A DNA stretch of 64,000 nucleotides from Clostridiales bacterium (GCA_015056145.1 SVGY01000002.1:124001-188000); one strand, 5' to 3'; numbered from the stretch's first letter, positions 25,982 to 33,610 are shown. Made by a program: numbers and translations. Notes: generated by a model not told the origin, from the letters alone.

Positions 25982-27214
25982 TCATCCCTTCCCGAGAAGC
26001 TCGCTCAGCAGCCACTTGTATTCCTGATAGCTGATTCTGCCCTCGTTGAGCATGCTCTGGGCAGCCTCCACGGTGAAGGTATCGGAGAAACCGGCCTCCT
26101 GCCAGGATGCCATGTTGTTGCGCATGGTAAGCATGTACCTTTCTCTTTCCTCTTCCTCCCGTTCCCGGGCGCTCTGCCGGTTCTGCTCTGCAGCGGTCGC
26201 ACCATACACAAGCAGTACAAACAGGGCGGCGAAGAATATGCACTTCACAAACAGCCATGCCAGATCCACGCCGTTATGCGGGAACAGCAGCACTGCATTG
26301 AGACCAAGGATCATGATCAGCGGTATCCAGCAGGTGTTGATCAGATACATCAGGTTAAATTTACCCAGAATTACAAAGGATGCAGCAAACAGCGCCACAC
26401 GGATCGCCATAAACCCGTCGATCACCTTTATGCTGGTACGGATTGCACTGGGTTTTATGGCGCAGATCAGCAACGTCAGCGGGAAAAGCAGCTCGCCATA
26501 GTAGCCAACCACCTTGCACATGGCTGCCAGACTGTAAACGCCATTGGAAATGCAGTCGGACAGATCCACGTCCATATAGGACATAAACAGCCACATTGCA
26601 GTCCACACAAGGCTGAAAAGTGCAAAACCAATGGCGACGGGCTTCTTGCCCCGGTTCAGCGCAAAAAGCGTGCATGCCACCAGAACAAACTCAATGATCC
26701 TCTCGCCGGTGAAGGCGGTGTACTTATCGTTGTAAAAGAAGCTTCCTTCCGAAAGAAGCGTGAACAGCTTCTGCAGCGGGTATTCCAGCAACAGCAGTAC
26801 CACATACACCGCCAGCGATGCAACCGAGACGATCCAGTTTTTGTTAAGGAAACAGATGCCCACAACCGCAACGGCAATCTGCGCCATCATCAGCCTGTTC
26901 TGCGTTCCGAACACCAGCAGCAGCACGATATACGCTGCCAGCGACACAGCGGACACAATCCACTTTCTGTTGAAAAAGAAGGCGCCCACCACCAAAAGGG
27001 CAAGCTGTACAAGGAGCACAAGCTGATAGAGTCCGAAGCGGAAGCCGTCACCATACACACTTCTGTCGTAACCGTATGGCGAAAGCGGTATGCCCAGCCA
27101 CTGAAGCACGGGTACGATATAGATCATAACAACCCCCAAAAAGAGGGCTGCAATGAAACCTTTTTTGAAGCTGATTTTTTCTGGAATTTTTTTGGTTTCC
27201 GGAATGGCGTTCAT
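25982..27214 (-). CDS. Polytopic membrane protein with C-terminal SHOCT-like helical hairpin, paralogue
   Basis: Function unknown. The 410 residues have about ten hydrophobic segments, including two adjacent similar units of the form NRKWIVSAVSLAAYIVLLL and NKNWIVSVASLAVYVVLLL, which points to an internal duplication. A charged linker REREEEERERY precedes the tail NNMASWQEAGFSDTF ... SMLNEGRISYQEYKWLLSEL, shared with the 21829-22872 protein. TGAGGAGG lies before the ATG. It follows the small secreted protein gene by 62 bp in the same direction, and the two are probably cotranscribed. Confidence 0.75.
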   Translation of the reverse strand: MNAIPETKKIPEKISFKKGFIAALFLGVVMIYIVPVLQWLGIPLSPYGYDRSVYGDGFRFGLYQLVLLVQLALLVVGAFFFNRKWIVSAVSLAAYIVLLLVFGTQNRLMMAQIAVAVVGICFLNKNWIVSVASLAVYVVLLLLEYPLQKLFTLLSEGSFFYNDKYTAFTGERIIEFVLVACTLFALNRGKKPVAIGFALFSLVWTAMWLFMSYMDVDLSDCISNGVYSLAAMCKVVGYYGELLFPLTLLICAIKPSAIRTSIKVIDGFMAIRVALFAASFVILGKFNLMYLINTCWIPLIMILGLNAVLLFPHNGVDLAWLFVKCIFFAALFVLLVYGATAAEQNRQSAREREEEERERYMLTMRNNMASWQEAGFSDTFTVEAAQSMLNEGRISYQEYKWLLSELLGKG

Positions 27215-27276
27215 TTTTCCTCCTCATTTCTCAGCAAAAACAGCCACAGACTCACAGGCGGACGTAAATTCCGGCG

Positions 27277-27756
27277 TTAGAGATCCATTTTTTCCCGCAC
27301 AGCATCTGCCAGTTCCTTTATATCTTCAGCGTACATTCTTCTGGTAAAGCCGTCACTGGTGCCGTAAAACTTCACGCCTGCGCCACATGCATCATCCTGA
27401 TCAAACTTCACAAACAGAAGGCACATAAACATGAAGCCACCATCCTCATCGTTAAAACGATAAACCTTCTGTTCTCCAAGGCCATTGATGGTAACGCTGT
27501 ACTCATCCAGATCAAAGTGAACCAAGCCTATATCCTCGCCCCAGCACTCGCTGGTCGTGATGCTATAGGTTCCCGGCCTGAAGTAATCCGAATTTTCCTC
27601 AATAGCCTCGGTAAAAACCGTATTCATGTACATAAGATAAAGCCCTGCGTACTGATTTGAATCGGCATCAGAGGCTGCGGCAGAAGAACACAGCATTCCG
27701 GCAGTAAGCATCATACAGAGGGTAAAGGCTACGATTTTGGTGAGTTTCGTTTTCAT
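27277..27756 (-). CDS. Small secreted protein of unknown function
   Basis: The 159 residues start with a typical signal peptide (MKTKLTKIVAFTLCMMLTAG, cleavage likely near SSAAAS) and continue as an acidic domain without a recognisable family. Two aromatic-rich strands (YSITTSECWGEDIGLVHFDL and FMFMCLLFVKFDQ) suggest a beta-rich fold. AAAGGAGG stands 8 bases before the ATG. It has its own strong promoter and leads into the SHOCT-tailed membrane protein gene. Confidence 0.75.
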   Translation of the reverse strand: MKTKLTKIVAFTLCMMLTAGMLCSSAAASDADSNQYAGLYLMYMNTVFTEAIEENSDYFRPGTYSITTSECWGEDIGLVHFDLDEYSVTINGLGEQKVYRFNDEDGGFMFMCLLFVKFDQDDACGAGVKFYGTSDGFTRRMYAEDIKELADAVREKMDL

Positions 27757-27796
27757 GGAAAGATCCTCCTTTGTAGTTTTTTCAACTGATAAATCT

Positions 27797-27825
27797 ATTG
27801 TACATCAAAATACGCATATGCGCAA
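27797..27825 (-). promoter_or_regulatory. Promoter of the small secreted protein gene
   Basis: Minus strand TTGCGC, 17-bp spacer, TACAAT, about 40 bp before the ATG. Confidence 0.7.
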
Positions 27826-27826
27826 T

Positions 27827-27859
27827 AAAAATCCTTCTGCAAATTTCATTGCAGAAGGA
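27827..27859 (-). terminator. Terminator of the MerR-family gene
   Basis: A perfect 11-bp stem TCCTTCTGCAA/TTGCAGAAGGA with a 6-nt loop, followed on the minus strand by TTTTTA. Confidence 0.9.
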
Positions 27860-27894
27860 AATGTTTTTTCAACGTCTTTTTCTTGCTGCGGCCC

Positions 27895-28644
27895 TCAAGC
27901 CATCCCACGGATACGGCACCAGGCCTCCACTGCCCGGGAAGCAAACTGAGCCACGCCATCACCGCAGGTTTTGTCGATGTTTTCCGTCATAGAACCTCCG
28001 CCGCCGTACATCTGCCCCAGGCTACGCAGAATTTCCGGCGTACAGTGATAATAATTTTTGCTGATAAAATCACGCAAAGTCTCCACCTGCGCCTGTACAG
28101 CCTCATCTTCTGAGGGCCTGTCCAACAAAGGCACAAAGCCGCTGAAGATCCCCATCATGGCCTGTGCCAGCAGTTTCTCGTCCTCCCGGGTGCGGCCCTT
28201 TCGTTTTTGCTCGTACTCCTGGTAGGCCGGGGTCGTTCCCCAGCTTTCCCTTGCCTTGTTTACATATTCGTCCAGTTTCTTGGTATCGAAGGGTTCAAAA
28301 TCAAGGTTTTTCAAGCGATTCACTCCTGTCATGCGTATCCCTGCCGCCAGCAGCAACAGATTATCGATATGTTCCCGTTTCAGTTTCAGCAACTGAATCT
28401 GCTGATCAAGCGCCCGGTTCTGATCAAAGGATGGGCTGTCCATAATCTCCCGGATTTCCTTCAGGGAGAATTCCAGTTCCCGGAACAGCAAAATGCATTG
28501 CAAGCGCACAAGGCACTTTTCATCGTAGAGCCGATACCCCGCAGGGCTCACCTCCGTCGGGCGCAGCAGGCCGATGCTGTCATAATGGTGCAGCGCCCGG
28601 ACGCTTACCCCCGTTTTCCGGCTCACCTCAGACACCGTCATCAT
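27895..28644 (-). CDS. MerR-family regulator with TipAS drug-binding domain (TipAL-like)
   Basis: A 249-residue activator. The MerR winged helix is at 1-70 (VSEVSRKTGVSVRALHHYDSIGLL, with the GYRLYDE wing), followed by the dimerisation coiled coil, and a C-terminal TipAS domain (about 130-249) with KARESWGTTPAYQEY and FISKNYYHCTPEILRSLGQMY. TipAL proteins of this layout bind thiopeptide and other amphipathic drugs and activate multidrug responses; this is family knowledge. ATG at 28644 is chosen because GGGAGG lies 9 bases upstream. Its promoter has the 19-bp spacer typical of MerR autoregulation. Confidence 0.92.
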   Translation of the reverse strand: MMTVSEVSRKTGVSVRALHHYDSIGLLRPTEVSPAGYRLYDEKCLVRLQCILLFRELEFSLKEIREIMDSPSFDQNRALDQQIQLLKLKREHIDNLLLLAAGIRMTGVNRLKNLDFEPFDTKKLDEYVNKARESWGTTPAYQEYEQKRKGRTREDEKLLAQAMMGIFSGFVPLLDRPSEDEAVQAQVETLRDFISKNYYHCTPEILRSLGQMYGGGGSMTENIDKTCGDGVAQFASRAVEAWCRIRGMA

Positions 28645-28668
28645 GGTTCCGTTCCTCCCTTCGCATTC

Positions 28669-28699
28669 AGCATAAACCATGACGCAGGGGGAGTGTCAA
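28669..28699 (-). promoter_or_regulatory. MerR-type promoter with operator dyad
   Basis: Minus strand TTGACA, 19-bp spacer, TATGCT. The overlong spacer carries the dyad TGACAC-N7-GCGTCA. This geometry is what MerR activators untwist, so the regulator probably controls itself here. Confidence 0.75.
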
Positions 28700-28770
28700 G
28701 CTTTTTTCTTTTGGCATATCCAAAAAGTGCAGGACATTTTCCCAGGGGAGCATTCCATCTGCCGCAGGGC

Positions 28771-28799
28771 TTGCAATCCCTTGTCCGGCGTGATATACT
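28771..28799 (+). promoter_or_regulatory. Promoter of tRNA-Ser
   Basis: TTGCAA, 17-bp spacer, TATACT, with the -10 ending 38 bp before the mature tRNA. Confidence 0.75.
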
Positions 28800-28837
28800 G
28801 ATTTCCGGCACAGAACCGGTGCCTTTTCCATCCCTTT

Positions 28838-28926
28838 GGAGATGTATCGAAGTGGTCATAACGGGGCGCACTCGAAATGCGTTAGCCTTAACCGGCTCGT
28901 GGGTTCGAATCCCACCATCTCCGCCA
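28838..28926 (+). tRNA. tRNA-Ser (anticodon CGA)
   Basis: An 89-nt cloverleaf including encoded CCA. The acceptor arms GGAGATG/CATCTCC pair perfectly. The anticodon loop CTCGAAA gives CGA at 28873-28875 (reads UCG). A long variable arm (TAGCC..GGCT) marks the serine class, and the T arm is GTGGG-TTCGAAT-CCCAC. A promoter and a terminator flank it as a single-gene unit. Confidence 0.97.
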
Positions 28927-28929
28927 CAC

Positions 28930-28960
28930 ACCTTGCAGCTACAGCCTGCAAGGTTTTTTT
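28930..28960 (+). terminator. Terminator of tRNA-Ser
   Basis: A perfect 9-bp stem ACCTTGCAG/CTGCAAGGT followed by seven T. Confidence 0.92.
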
Positions 28961-28979
28961 GTTGTAAAACGAACAAAAT

Positions 28980-29010
28980 GCATCTCCGCACGCTTCACTC
29001 ATGCGGAGAT
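28980..29010 (-). terminator. Hairpin after the P-loop kinase gene
   Basis: A perfect 10-bp stem CATCTCCGCA/TGCGGAGATG, 8 bp after the kinase stop; the T-tract on the minus strand (CATTTTGTT) is modest. Confidence 0.6.
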
Positions 29011-29017
29011 GCTTCAT

Positions 29018-29665
29018 TTATCCAGGAAGCCCAAAGTGGCGCTCCACCAGTTGAGCCGTCTTTTGCACGGTGCTGTCCGGAGTGCGCTCCAGCCAGAAAT
29101 ACCCACTGCGCTTAACGGCGCAGTAGAAGTCCTCATTCAGGCTGCGGAGGGTTTCATTGCAGGTGGCCTTGGCCCTTGCCGGGTCGGATGCGCTGTTGAT
29201 GAAACTGTTGAATCCCTGATGATCGGGCCGGTTACAGTAATCCTCAATTATGCAAGATGGTTCCTTCAGCAGAAAAACGATCCGGGCAGGATCCGTGAGT
29301 TTTTCGGCCTGTTCCAGCGTCAGATGGCAGTCGCAAACCACGGGCCGATCCTGTGAAAGCCGGATCAAATCCAGCAGCACAAAGTCCAGCTGCTCCCGGG
29401 TGTTGTCAAGAAGCCATTGCCGGTATTCCTCCACGCTCCGTCCGAAAAATGCATCCGCATCCGGGAAGGTTTTGTTCATCGCCGGCTGATGCGCCGGATC
29501 CGACAGTTGCTGGTGCCGGTCAAACTGCTGGTCGATATCAAACAACAGTAAATTGTGACGCTCGGCAAGGATGCGGGAAATGGTGCTCTTTCCGCCGCAG
29601 GCAGTTCCGGTGACAAAAAACACATTCTTCAAATATTCTTTGATAACATTGTCCTGAATATTCAT
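29018..29665 (-). CDS. P-loop kinase/ATPase of unknown substrate, leader-controlled
   Basis: A 215-residue soluble protein with an N-terminal Walker A GTACGGKST at 20-28, a Walker B-like strand PVVCDCHL near 110, and an arginine-bearing lid region. The fold resembles small-molecule and nucleotide kinases (shikimate kinase, chloramphenicol phosphotransferase), but no specific substrate can be read. TGGAGG lies about 9 bases before the ATG. The leader, with a short peptide and alternative stems, suggests induction by a ribosome-targeting drug, so an antibiotic-modifying or tolerance role is a reasonable inference, not a demonstrated one. Confidence 0.8.
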   Translation of the reverse strand: MNIQDNVIKEYLKNVFFVTGTACGGKSTISRILAERHNLLLFDIDQQFDRHQQLSDPAHQPAMNKTFPDADAFFGRSVEEYRQWLLDNTREQLDFVLLDLIRLSQDRPVVCDCHLTLEQAEKLTDPARIVFLLKEPSCIIEDYCNRPDHQGFNSFINSASDPARAKATCNETLRSLNEDFYCAVKRSGYFWLERTPDSTVQKTAQLVERHFGLPG

Positions 29666-29678
29666 GATTTTACCTCCA

Positions 29679-29732
29679 TTAAATAGTTTTGCGTGAAAGG
29701 TACATAAAACTATTTAACACAGTTTCATGTAC
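29679..29732 (-). promoter_or_regulatory. Mutually exclusive stem-loops in the kinase leader (attenuator)
   Basis: In transcript order, GTACATGAAAC (29732-29722) begins right after the leader-peptide stop and can pair with GTTTTATGTAC (29710-29700), 11 bp with one G-U. Alternatively TTAAATAGTTTT (29717-29706) pairs perfectly with AAAACTATTTAA (29690-29679), whose end touches the Shine-Dalgarno TGGAGG. Both use 29706-29710, so only one can form. TACCTTT (29702-29696) is also complementary to GGAGGTA (29677-29671). Confidence 0.65.
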
Positions 29733-29762
29733 TCAGTTTTTCTTGCGCAGCCTGATAACCAT
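29733..29762 (-). CDS. Nine-residue leader peptide MVIRLRKKN
   Basis: ATG at 29762 follows GAGGAGG by 8 bases, an ideal ribosome binding site, and the frame stops with TGA at 29733. The peptide is MVIRLRKKN. R-L-R is a +X+ sequence; ErmD-type leader peptides carrying RLR stall ribosomes in the presence of macrolides or ketolides (established knowledge). The stop codon is followed at once by the first attenuator arm, as in erm and cat leaders. Function here is inferred. Confidence 0.6.
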   Translation of the reverse strand: MVIRLRKKN

Positions 29763-29793
29763 ATCTCTTGCCTCCTCAGGTTTTATCGAAAAA

Positions 29794-29823
29794 AGTATAT
29801 CATTCAAACCGTTACTGCGTCAA
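29794..29823 (-). promoter_or_regulatory. Promoter of the leader-kinase transcript
   Basis: Minus strand TTGACG, 18-bp spacer, TATACT with a TGA extension. Transcription should begin near 29787, giving a leader of about 120 nt. Confidence 0.7.
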
Positions 29824-30068
29824 GTTTTGCACACCATATACGGTGGATATGAAAGCCGGAAACTCATCAAAATGCCCTCGTCCTGACCGGCAGCCGGGTT
29901 CAATCCTTCCTTTTCCGCCACAAAGACGCTGTCGCCCTCTAAGATACACCTTTGCAATGATATCAGGCATTCTGTCGCAGTTGACAGTTTCTCCTTTTTT
30001 ATACGAATCAACAGCATTCCGGCTTCCTGTAAAATGCAATTGAACATACTTTTTCGGGAGGGAATGAG
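29824..30068. other. Gene-free region upstream of the recombinase
   Basis: No gene supported. A 75-codon leftward frame (29820-30047) lacks a ribosome binding site. A TTGACA at 29981-29986 has no convincing -10 partner. Confidence 0.4.
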
Positions 30069-30671
30069 ATGAAAAACTCAACATTTGGCTATGTGCGCAT
30101 ATCATCAAAGGATCAGAACGAAATCCGCCAGATCCTTGCCATGCGTGAATACGGAGTGGCGGATCCGTTCATCTTTGTTGAAAAACAATCCGGAAAGGAT
30201 TTTGACCGTCCCCAGTACAAAAAACTGCTTTCCCGGTTGAAATGCGGCGACACGCTCGTCATCAAGAGCATCGATCGTCTTGGAAGAAACTACAACGAAA
30301 TCATTGACCAATGGAGAATAATCACCAAAGAAAAAAAGGCATCCATCGTAGTGCTGGATATGCCTTTGCTTGATACCCATCAGGGACGGGATCTGACGGG
30401 AACGGTAATAGCAGATATCGTATTGCAGCTGCTCTCCTACGTTGCAGAGACCGAGCGGGAATTTATCAAGCGCCGTCAGGCAGAAGGAATTGCCGCCGCT
30501 AAAGCAATGGGGGTGAAATTCGGCCCCAAACCCAAGCCAAAGCCAAAAAACTTCCGTCTGTATGCAAAGGCCTGGGAGCGGAAAGAAATATCTGCAAGGC
30601 AGGCGGCAAAACGCCTTAACATCTGCCACAAAACTTTCCTGAAATGGGTACGGGCAGAAAAAGAGACTTGA
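30069..30671 (+). CDS. Small serine recombinase (resolvase/invertase family)
   Basis: A 200-residue site-specific recombinase. The catalytic domain begins YVRISSKDQN with Ser12 in the nucleophile position and continues with KSIDRLGRNYNEI and the long E-helix (VAETEREFIKRRQAEGI). A C-terminal helix-turn-helix (ISARQAAKRLNICHKTFLKW) binds the crossover site. The linker GPKPKPKPK is basic and repetitive. GGGAGGG precedes the ATG. No transposase or invertible segment is evident nearby, so it looks like an orphan, possibly a remnant of a transposon or invertible unit. Confidence 0.9.
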   Translation: MKNSTFGYVRISSKDQNEIRQILAMREYGVADPFIFVEKQSGKDFDRPQYKKLLSRLKCGDTLVIKSIDRLGRNYNEIIDQWRIITKEKKASIVVLDMPLLDTHQGRDLTGTVIADIVLQLLSYVAETEREFIKRRQAEGIAAAKAMGVKFGPKPKPKPKNFRLYAKAWERKEISARQAAKRLNICHKTFLKWVRAEKET

Positions 30672-30702
30672 TGCCGTCATCTTCCTCTGCCCGAATTTCT
30701 CT

Positions 30703-32460
30703 TTACCGCCGGCTTTCCCCGGCCAGTTTCAGGATGGTGGCCTGATCCTCCGGCGTGAGGCCGATGATCAGCGTTTTGAAATGAGTGTAGGTCACCAGGC
30801 CCGCCACGGCGTTGGCGGACTTTTTCACATGCTTGCGCAGGGTATAATCAACCGGCAGCTGAGGGTGATTGCGGCCCTTGCTGAAATAAGCTGCCAGCTT
30901 GGCTGCAAAAAGAAGGGCCTCGTCGCTGGGCTCCTGCTCGGTACGGATGATAACATGGGAACCGGGAATCCCCTGAGCATGCAGCCAGGTCTCGTTGCCC
31001 CGGGCATGAAGGGTGAGCCGGTCGTTTTGCAGGGAGTTTTTGCCCACCTCCACCACGGTGCCATCGGGCGCAGTAAAGCGGTAGGGTTTACCTTCCTGGG
31101 CTTTCTTCTGCTTTTTGGGATTGCCTTCGGGCCGGAGAAAGCCGTTCTGGCTCAGAAGAAGCCGGATGTCCCCAAGATCCGCCGTGGTCTGGCATTTTTC
31201 CAGATCCTCCAAAGCCGTTTCCAGAAGGAGCAGGTCTTTTTCGATCACTTCCAGCTGTTCCAGGGCGTACTGCTCCGCCACCTTGGCTTTGCGGTACTTT
31301 TTGTAGTAGGATTGGGCATTCTGCACCGGAGTCTGACGGATATTCAGGGGAATTTCCACCTCGGGCATGCCTTCTTCGTAATAGTTCTGTACCCGCACAC
31401 TCTCCTGCTTCTGGCCGATCAAATGCAGATTGGCAGTGAGCAGATCGCCGAAAATGCGATCCTGCTCGGCTTTATCGCTGTTTTCCAGCGTATCCATCAT
31501 GATGCCTTTTTTCTTTTCCACACGATCGATGGCGTTTTTGATGTGGCGGCTGAGGCCCAGGCTCTTTTGCTGCATGCGCATACGCAGATCCCGGCCCAGA
31601 TAGTATTCATCCATGGCTGCGCTGAGGCTTTCCATGGGTTTCTGGCTGTCATCAGGATAGGTACAATAGGCAAAGGGAAAGAAATCCTGCGCCATACCGG
31701 CTTCGTCAAAAAACGTTACCGGGGCAAAGCGCTGCTCCAGCGAGGCGAAGAAATCCGCCAGCCGGGCGCTGAGAAAGGGAATATCCATTTCGCTGACAGG
31801 CGTTGCCCCGTCCAGACCGATCTGAGCGCACACCTCCCGGGAGCAAAGGCCCGCCATGCCGCTGACGGTCTCCATCAGGGCTTTATGCAGGGGCATGGAA
31901 AGGCCCTGCAATTTTTCTGTAAGGTTCTCCCGGCTGCAATCCTCTGGCGAAAGCTTATCCTGCATGGGAGGCAGCTGGTAGTCATCCCCGGGCAGCACCG
32001 TGCGCACACGGCTCATTTCCGCATTTACATGGCGAATGGCATCCACGATCACGCCTTTTTCATTTACAAGGCTCAGGTTGCTGTGGCGGCCCATGATCTC
32101 CAGATAGAGGGTGCGGTTCACATGGTCGTTCATCTCGTCGATGGCATCAAAAACCAGCGCCAGGATACGGTCGCCATGGATCTGCTTTACCTCCACCAGC
32201 CTTGCCCCCAGAAGGTGCTTGCGCATCAGCATGCAAAACATGGGCGGCTCCATGGGGTTTTCGTAGTTATGGGCCGTAAGCTGCACCCGGGCCTGGTTGG
32301 CATTGGCGGAAAGCAGCAGCTTATGGTTGCTGCCGCCTGCCCTTATCAGCAGAAGGAGCGCATCCTTTTCCGGCTGGTTTACCTTATCCACCCTGCCACC
32401 CAGCAAGGTTTTCTGAAGCTCCCCGGCCATAAAAGACAGGGTAAATCCGTCCATGGGCAT
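30703..32460 (-). CDS. rqcH: RqcH-type ribosome quality control protein (NFACT/FbpA)
   Basis: A 585-residue bacterial Rqc2/NEMF homologue that binds split 50S-peptidyl-tRNA complexes and adds alanine tails to stalled chains. The NFACT-N domain starts MDGFTLSFMAGELQKTL and contains the LANANQARVQLT-like segment, then coiled coils (about 270-420) and the NFACT-R domain with GNETWLHAQGIPGSHVII and the YTLRKHVKKSANA region. ATG at 32460 is chosen because GGAGG lies 9 bases upstream. It converges with the recombinase gene, without an evident terminator between them. Confidence 0.95.
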   Translation of the reverse strand: MPMDGFTLSFMAGELQKTLLGGRVDKVNQPEKDALLLLIRAGGSNHKLLLSANANQARVQLTAHNYENPMEPPMFCMLMRKHLLGARLVEVKQIHGDRILALVFDAIDEMNDHVNRTLYLEIMGRHSNLSLVNEKGVIVDAIRHVNAEMSRVRTVLPGDDYQLPPMQDKLSPEDCSRENLTEKLQGLSMPLHKALMETVSGMAGLCSREVCAQIGLDGATPVSEMDIPFLSARLADFFASLEQRFAPVTFFDEAGMAQDFFPFAYCTYPDDSQKPMESLSAAMDEYYLGRDLRMRMQQKSLGLSRHIKNAIDRVEKKKGIMMDTLENSDKAEQDRIFGDLLTANLHLIGQKQESVRVQNYYEEGMPEVEIPLNIRQTPVQNAQSYYKKYRKAKVAEQYALEQLEVIEKDLLLLETALEDLEKCQTTADLGDIRLLLSQNGFLRPEGNPKKQKKAQEGKPYRFTAPDGTVVEVGKNSLQNDRLTLHARGNETWLHAQGIPGSHVIIRTEQEPSDEALLFAAKLAAYFSKGRNHPQLPVDYTLRKHVKKSANAVAGLVTYTHFKTLIIGLTPEDQATILKLAGESRR

Positions 32461-32491
32461 AATGATGCGCCTCCTCCCATTTGCTTGGGTT

Positions 32492-32520
32492 ATCATACCA
32501 TATCAGGGCCGCAAGTGCAA
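32492..32520 (-). promoter_or_regulatory. Promoter of rqcH
   Basis: Minus strand TTGCAC, 17-bp spacer, TATGAT, 32 bp before the chosen start. Confidence 0.7.
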
Positions 32521-32524
32521 TTCT

Positions 32525-32554
32525 GTCATTTTCCCGGCGGGGTGTACATACCCT
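32525..32554 (+). promoter_or_regulatory. Possible sporulation-type promoter of gerM
   Basis: GTCATTT, 15 bp, CATACCCT resembles the mother-cell sigma-E pattern (-10 CATACxxT). gerM of Bacillus is sigma-E dependent, which is the reason for noting a weak match. Confidence 0.25.
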
Positions 32555-32587
32555 TTCACTGCAAAAGACCCCAGAGGAGAGGATAGT

Positions 32588-33610
32588 ATGAAGATTAAAC
32601 GGGCAGATATTGAACGGATCCTGATTTTGTGCGCAGCGGTGCTGGTGGTGGTACTGGCCCTGCAGGGAGGCGGCCAGCCTTCTGCCACCGTAATGGTGGA
32701 TGAAACGGAGATACCCATTGAGCAGACGCTTTCCCTGGACGAGGGCGAAAAGGTTTCCACCGTGGTATTTTACGAGGACGGCGACGGCTACCTTGTGCCC
32801 GTCACCCGGCAAATCGCCAAGACGGACGGCATCGCCAAGGCCACCCTCAACCTGATGGTGAAGAGCAGCGAAAACGACATGCAGGCCGCCCGGCTGGGTC
32901 TGCGCACGGTGATCCCCGAGGGCACCACCTTTGATATCGACATTGCAGACGGCCGGGCCAACGTATCCATGAGCAAGGAGGCTCTTGGCTGCATGAGCGC
33001 CGCCGAGGAGGCCCAGATGGTGGATGCAGTGGTCAACACCATGACCTGTTTTTCCACCGTGGAGGAAGTTACCCTGGAGTTTGACGGCCAGAAGCGTTCC
33101 AAGCTCACCTACGGTACTGACGTCAGCGGCGTATTCACCGGCGGCAACGTAAATCTGGAAACGGTGGAAACCTTCTCTGCCGACGCAGGCATGGTACAGC
33201 TTTATTTCCCCTCCCAGACTGGCCGTCTTTTGGTACCTGTAACCCGCATGGTATACAGCGATGCGGACGTAAGCACCGCCGTTCTGGAGCTGGCCAAAGG
33301 CCCCCGGGACGACAGCGGCCTGGAGCGTGCCATGCCCGAAGGCAGCGGCATCAAAAAAGTAACCATGAAAGACGGCGTTGTCACCGTTGACCTGACCCGG
33401 GAGTTCTCCCAGGCCATGGAGGCCACCGACGGCGGCAGGCAGGCCATCCGGGCGCTGCTGTTCACCTGCTCCCAGTTTCCGGGCGTAAAGAAGGTGGACG
33501 TCCTCATCGAGGGCGAAAAACCTGCCCTGCCCGAGGACGCCCAGTCCACCTTCATCAACGACGAGCAGGAGGTCATGGGCCAGTACCCCGGCGTGGTGGA
33601 GCTGGATTGA
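32588..33610 (+). CDS. gerM: GerM-like protein with two GerMN domains
   Basis: A 340-residue membrane-anchored outside protein related to GerM, needed in Bacillus for sporulation and germination. A hydrophobic anchor (about 9-27) lacks a proper lipobox, so it is a membrane anchor and not a lipoprotein signal. Two GerMN repeats follow, each with the VFYEDGDGYLVPVTRQI or LYFPSQTGRLLVPVTRMV strand and a later GVVTVDLTREF-type ending. AGAGGAG precedes the ATG at 32588. It is divergent from rqcH. Together with sleB and ypeB it supports a spore-forming host. Confidence 0.88.
   Translation: MKIKRADIERILILCAAVLVVVLALQGGGQPSATVMVDETEIPIEQTLSLDEGEKVSTVVFYEDGDGYLVPVTRQIAKTDGIAKATLNLMVKSSENDMQAARLGLRTVIPEGTTFDIDIADGRANVSMSKEALGCMSAAEEAQMVDAVVNTMTCFSTVEEVTLEFDGQKRSKLTYGTDVSGVFTGGNVNLETVETFSADAGMVQLYFPSQTGRLLVPVTRMVYSDADVSTAVLELAKGPRDDSGLERAMPEGSGIKKVTMKDGVVTVDLTREFSQAMEATDGGRQAIRALLFTCSQFPGVKKVDVLIEGEKPALPEDAQSTFINDEQEVMGQYPGVVELD

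Noticed and set aside
29820..30047. Leftward 75-codon frame upstream of the recombinase
   Set aside because: No Shine-Dalgarno and no recognisable family; it also overlaps the kinase promoter on the same strand.
28838..30671. Integrated element using tRNA-Ser as attachment site
   Set aside because: The recombinase is of the small resolvase type, no duplicate of the tRNA 3' end was noticed nearby, and no phage or conjugation genes are present.
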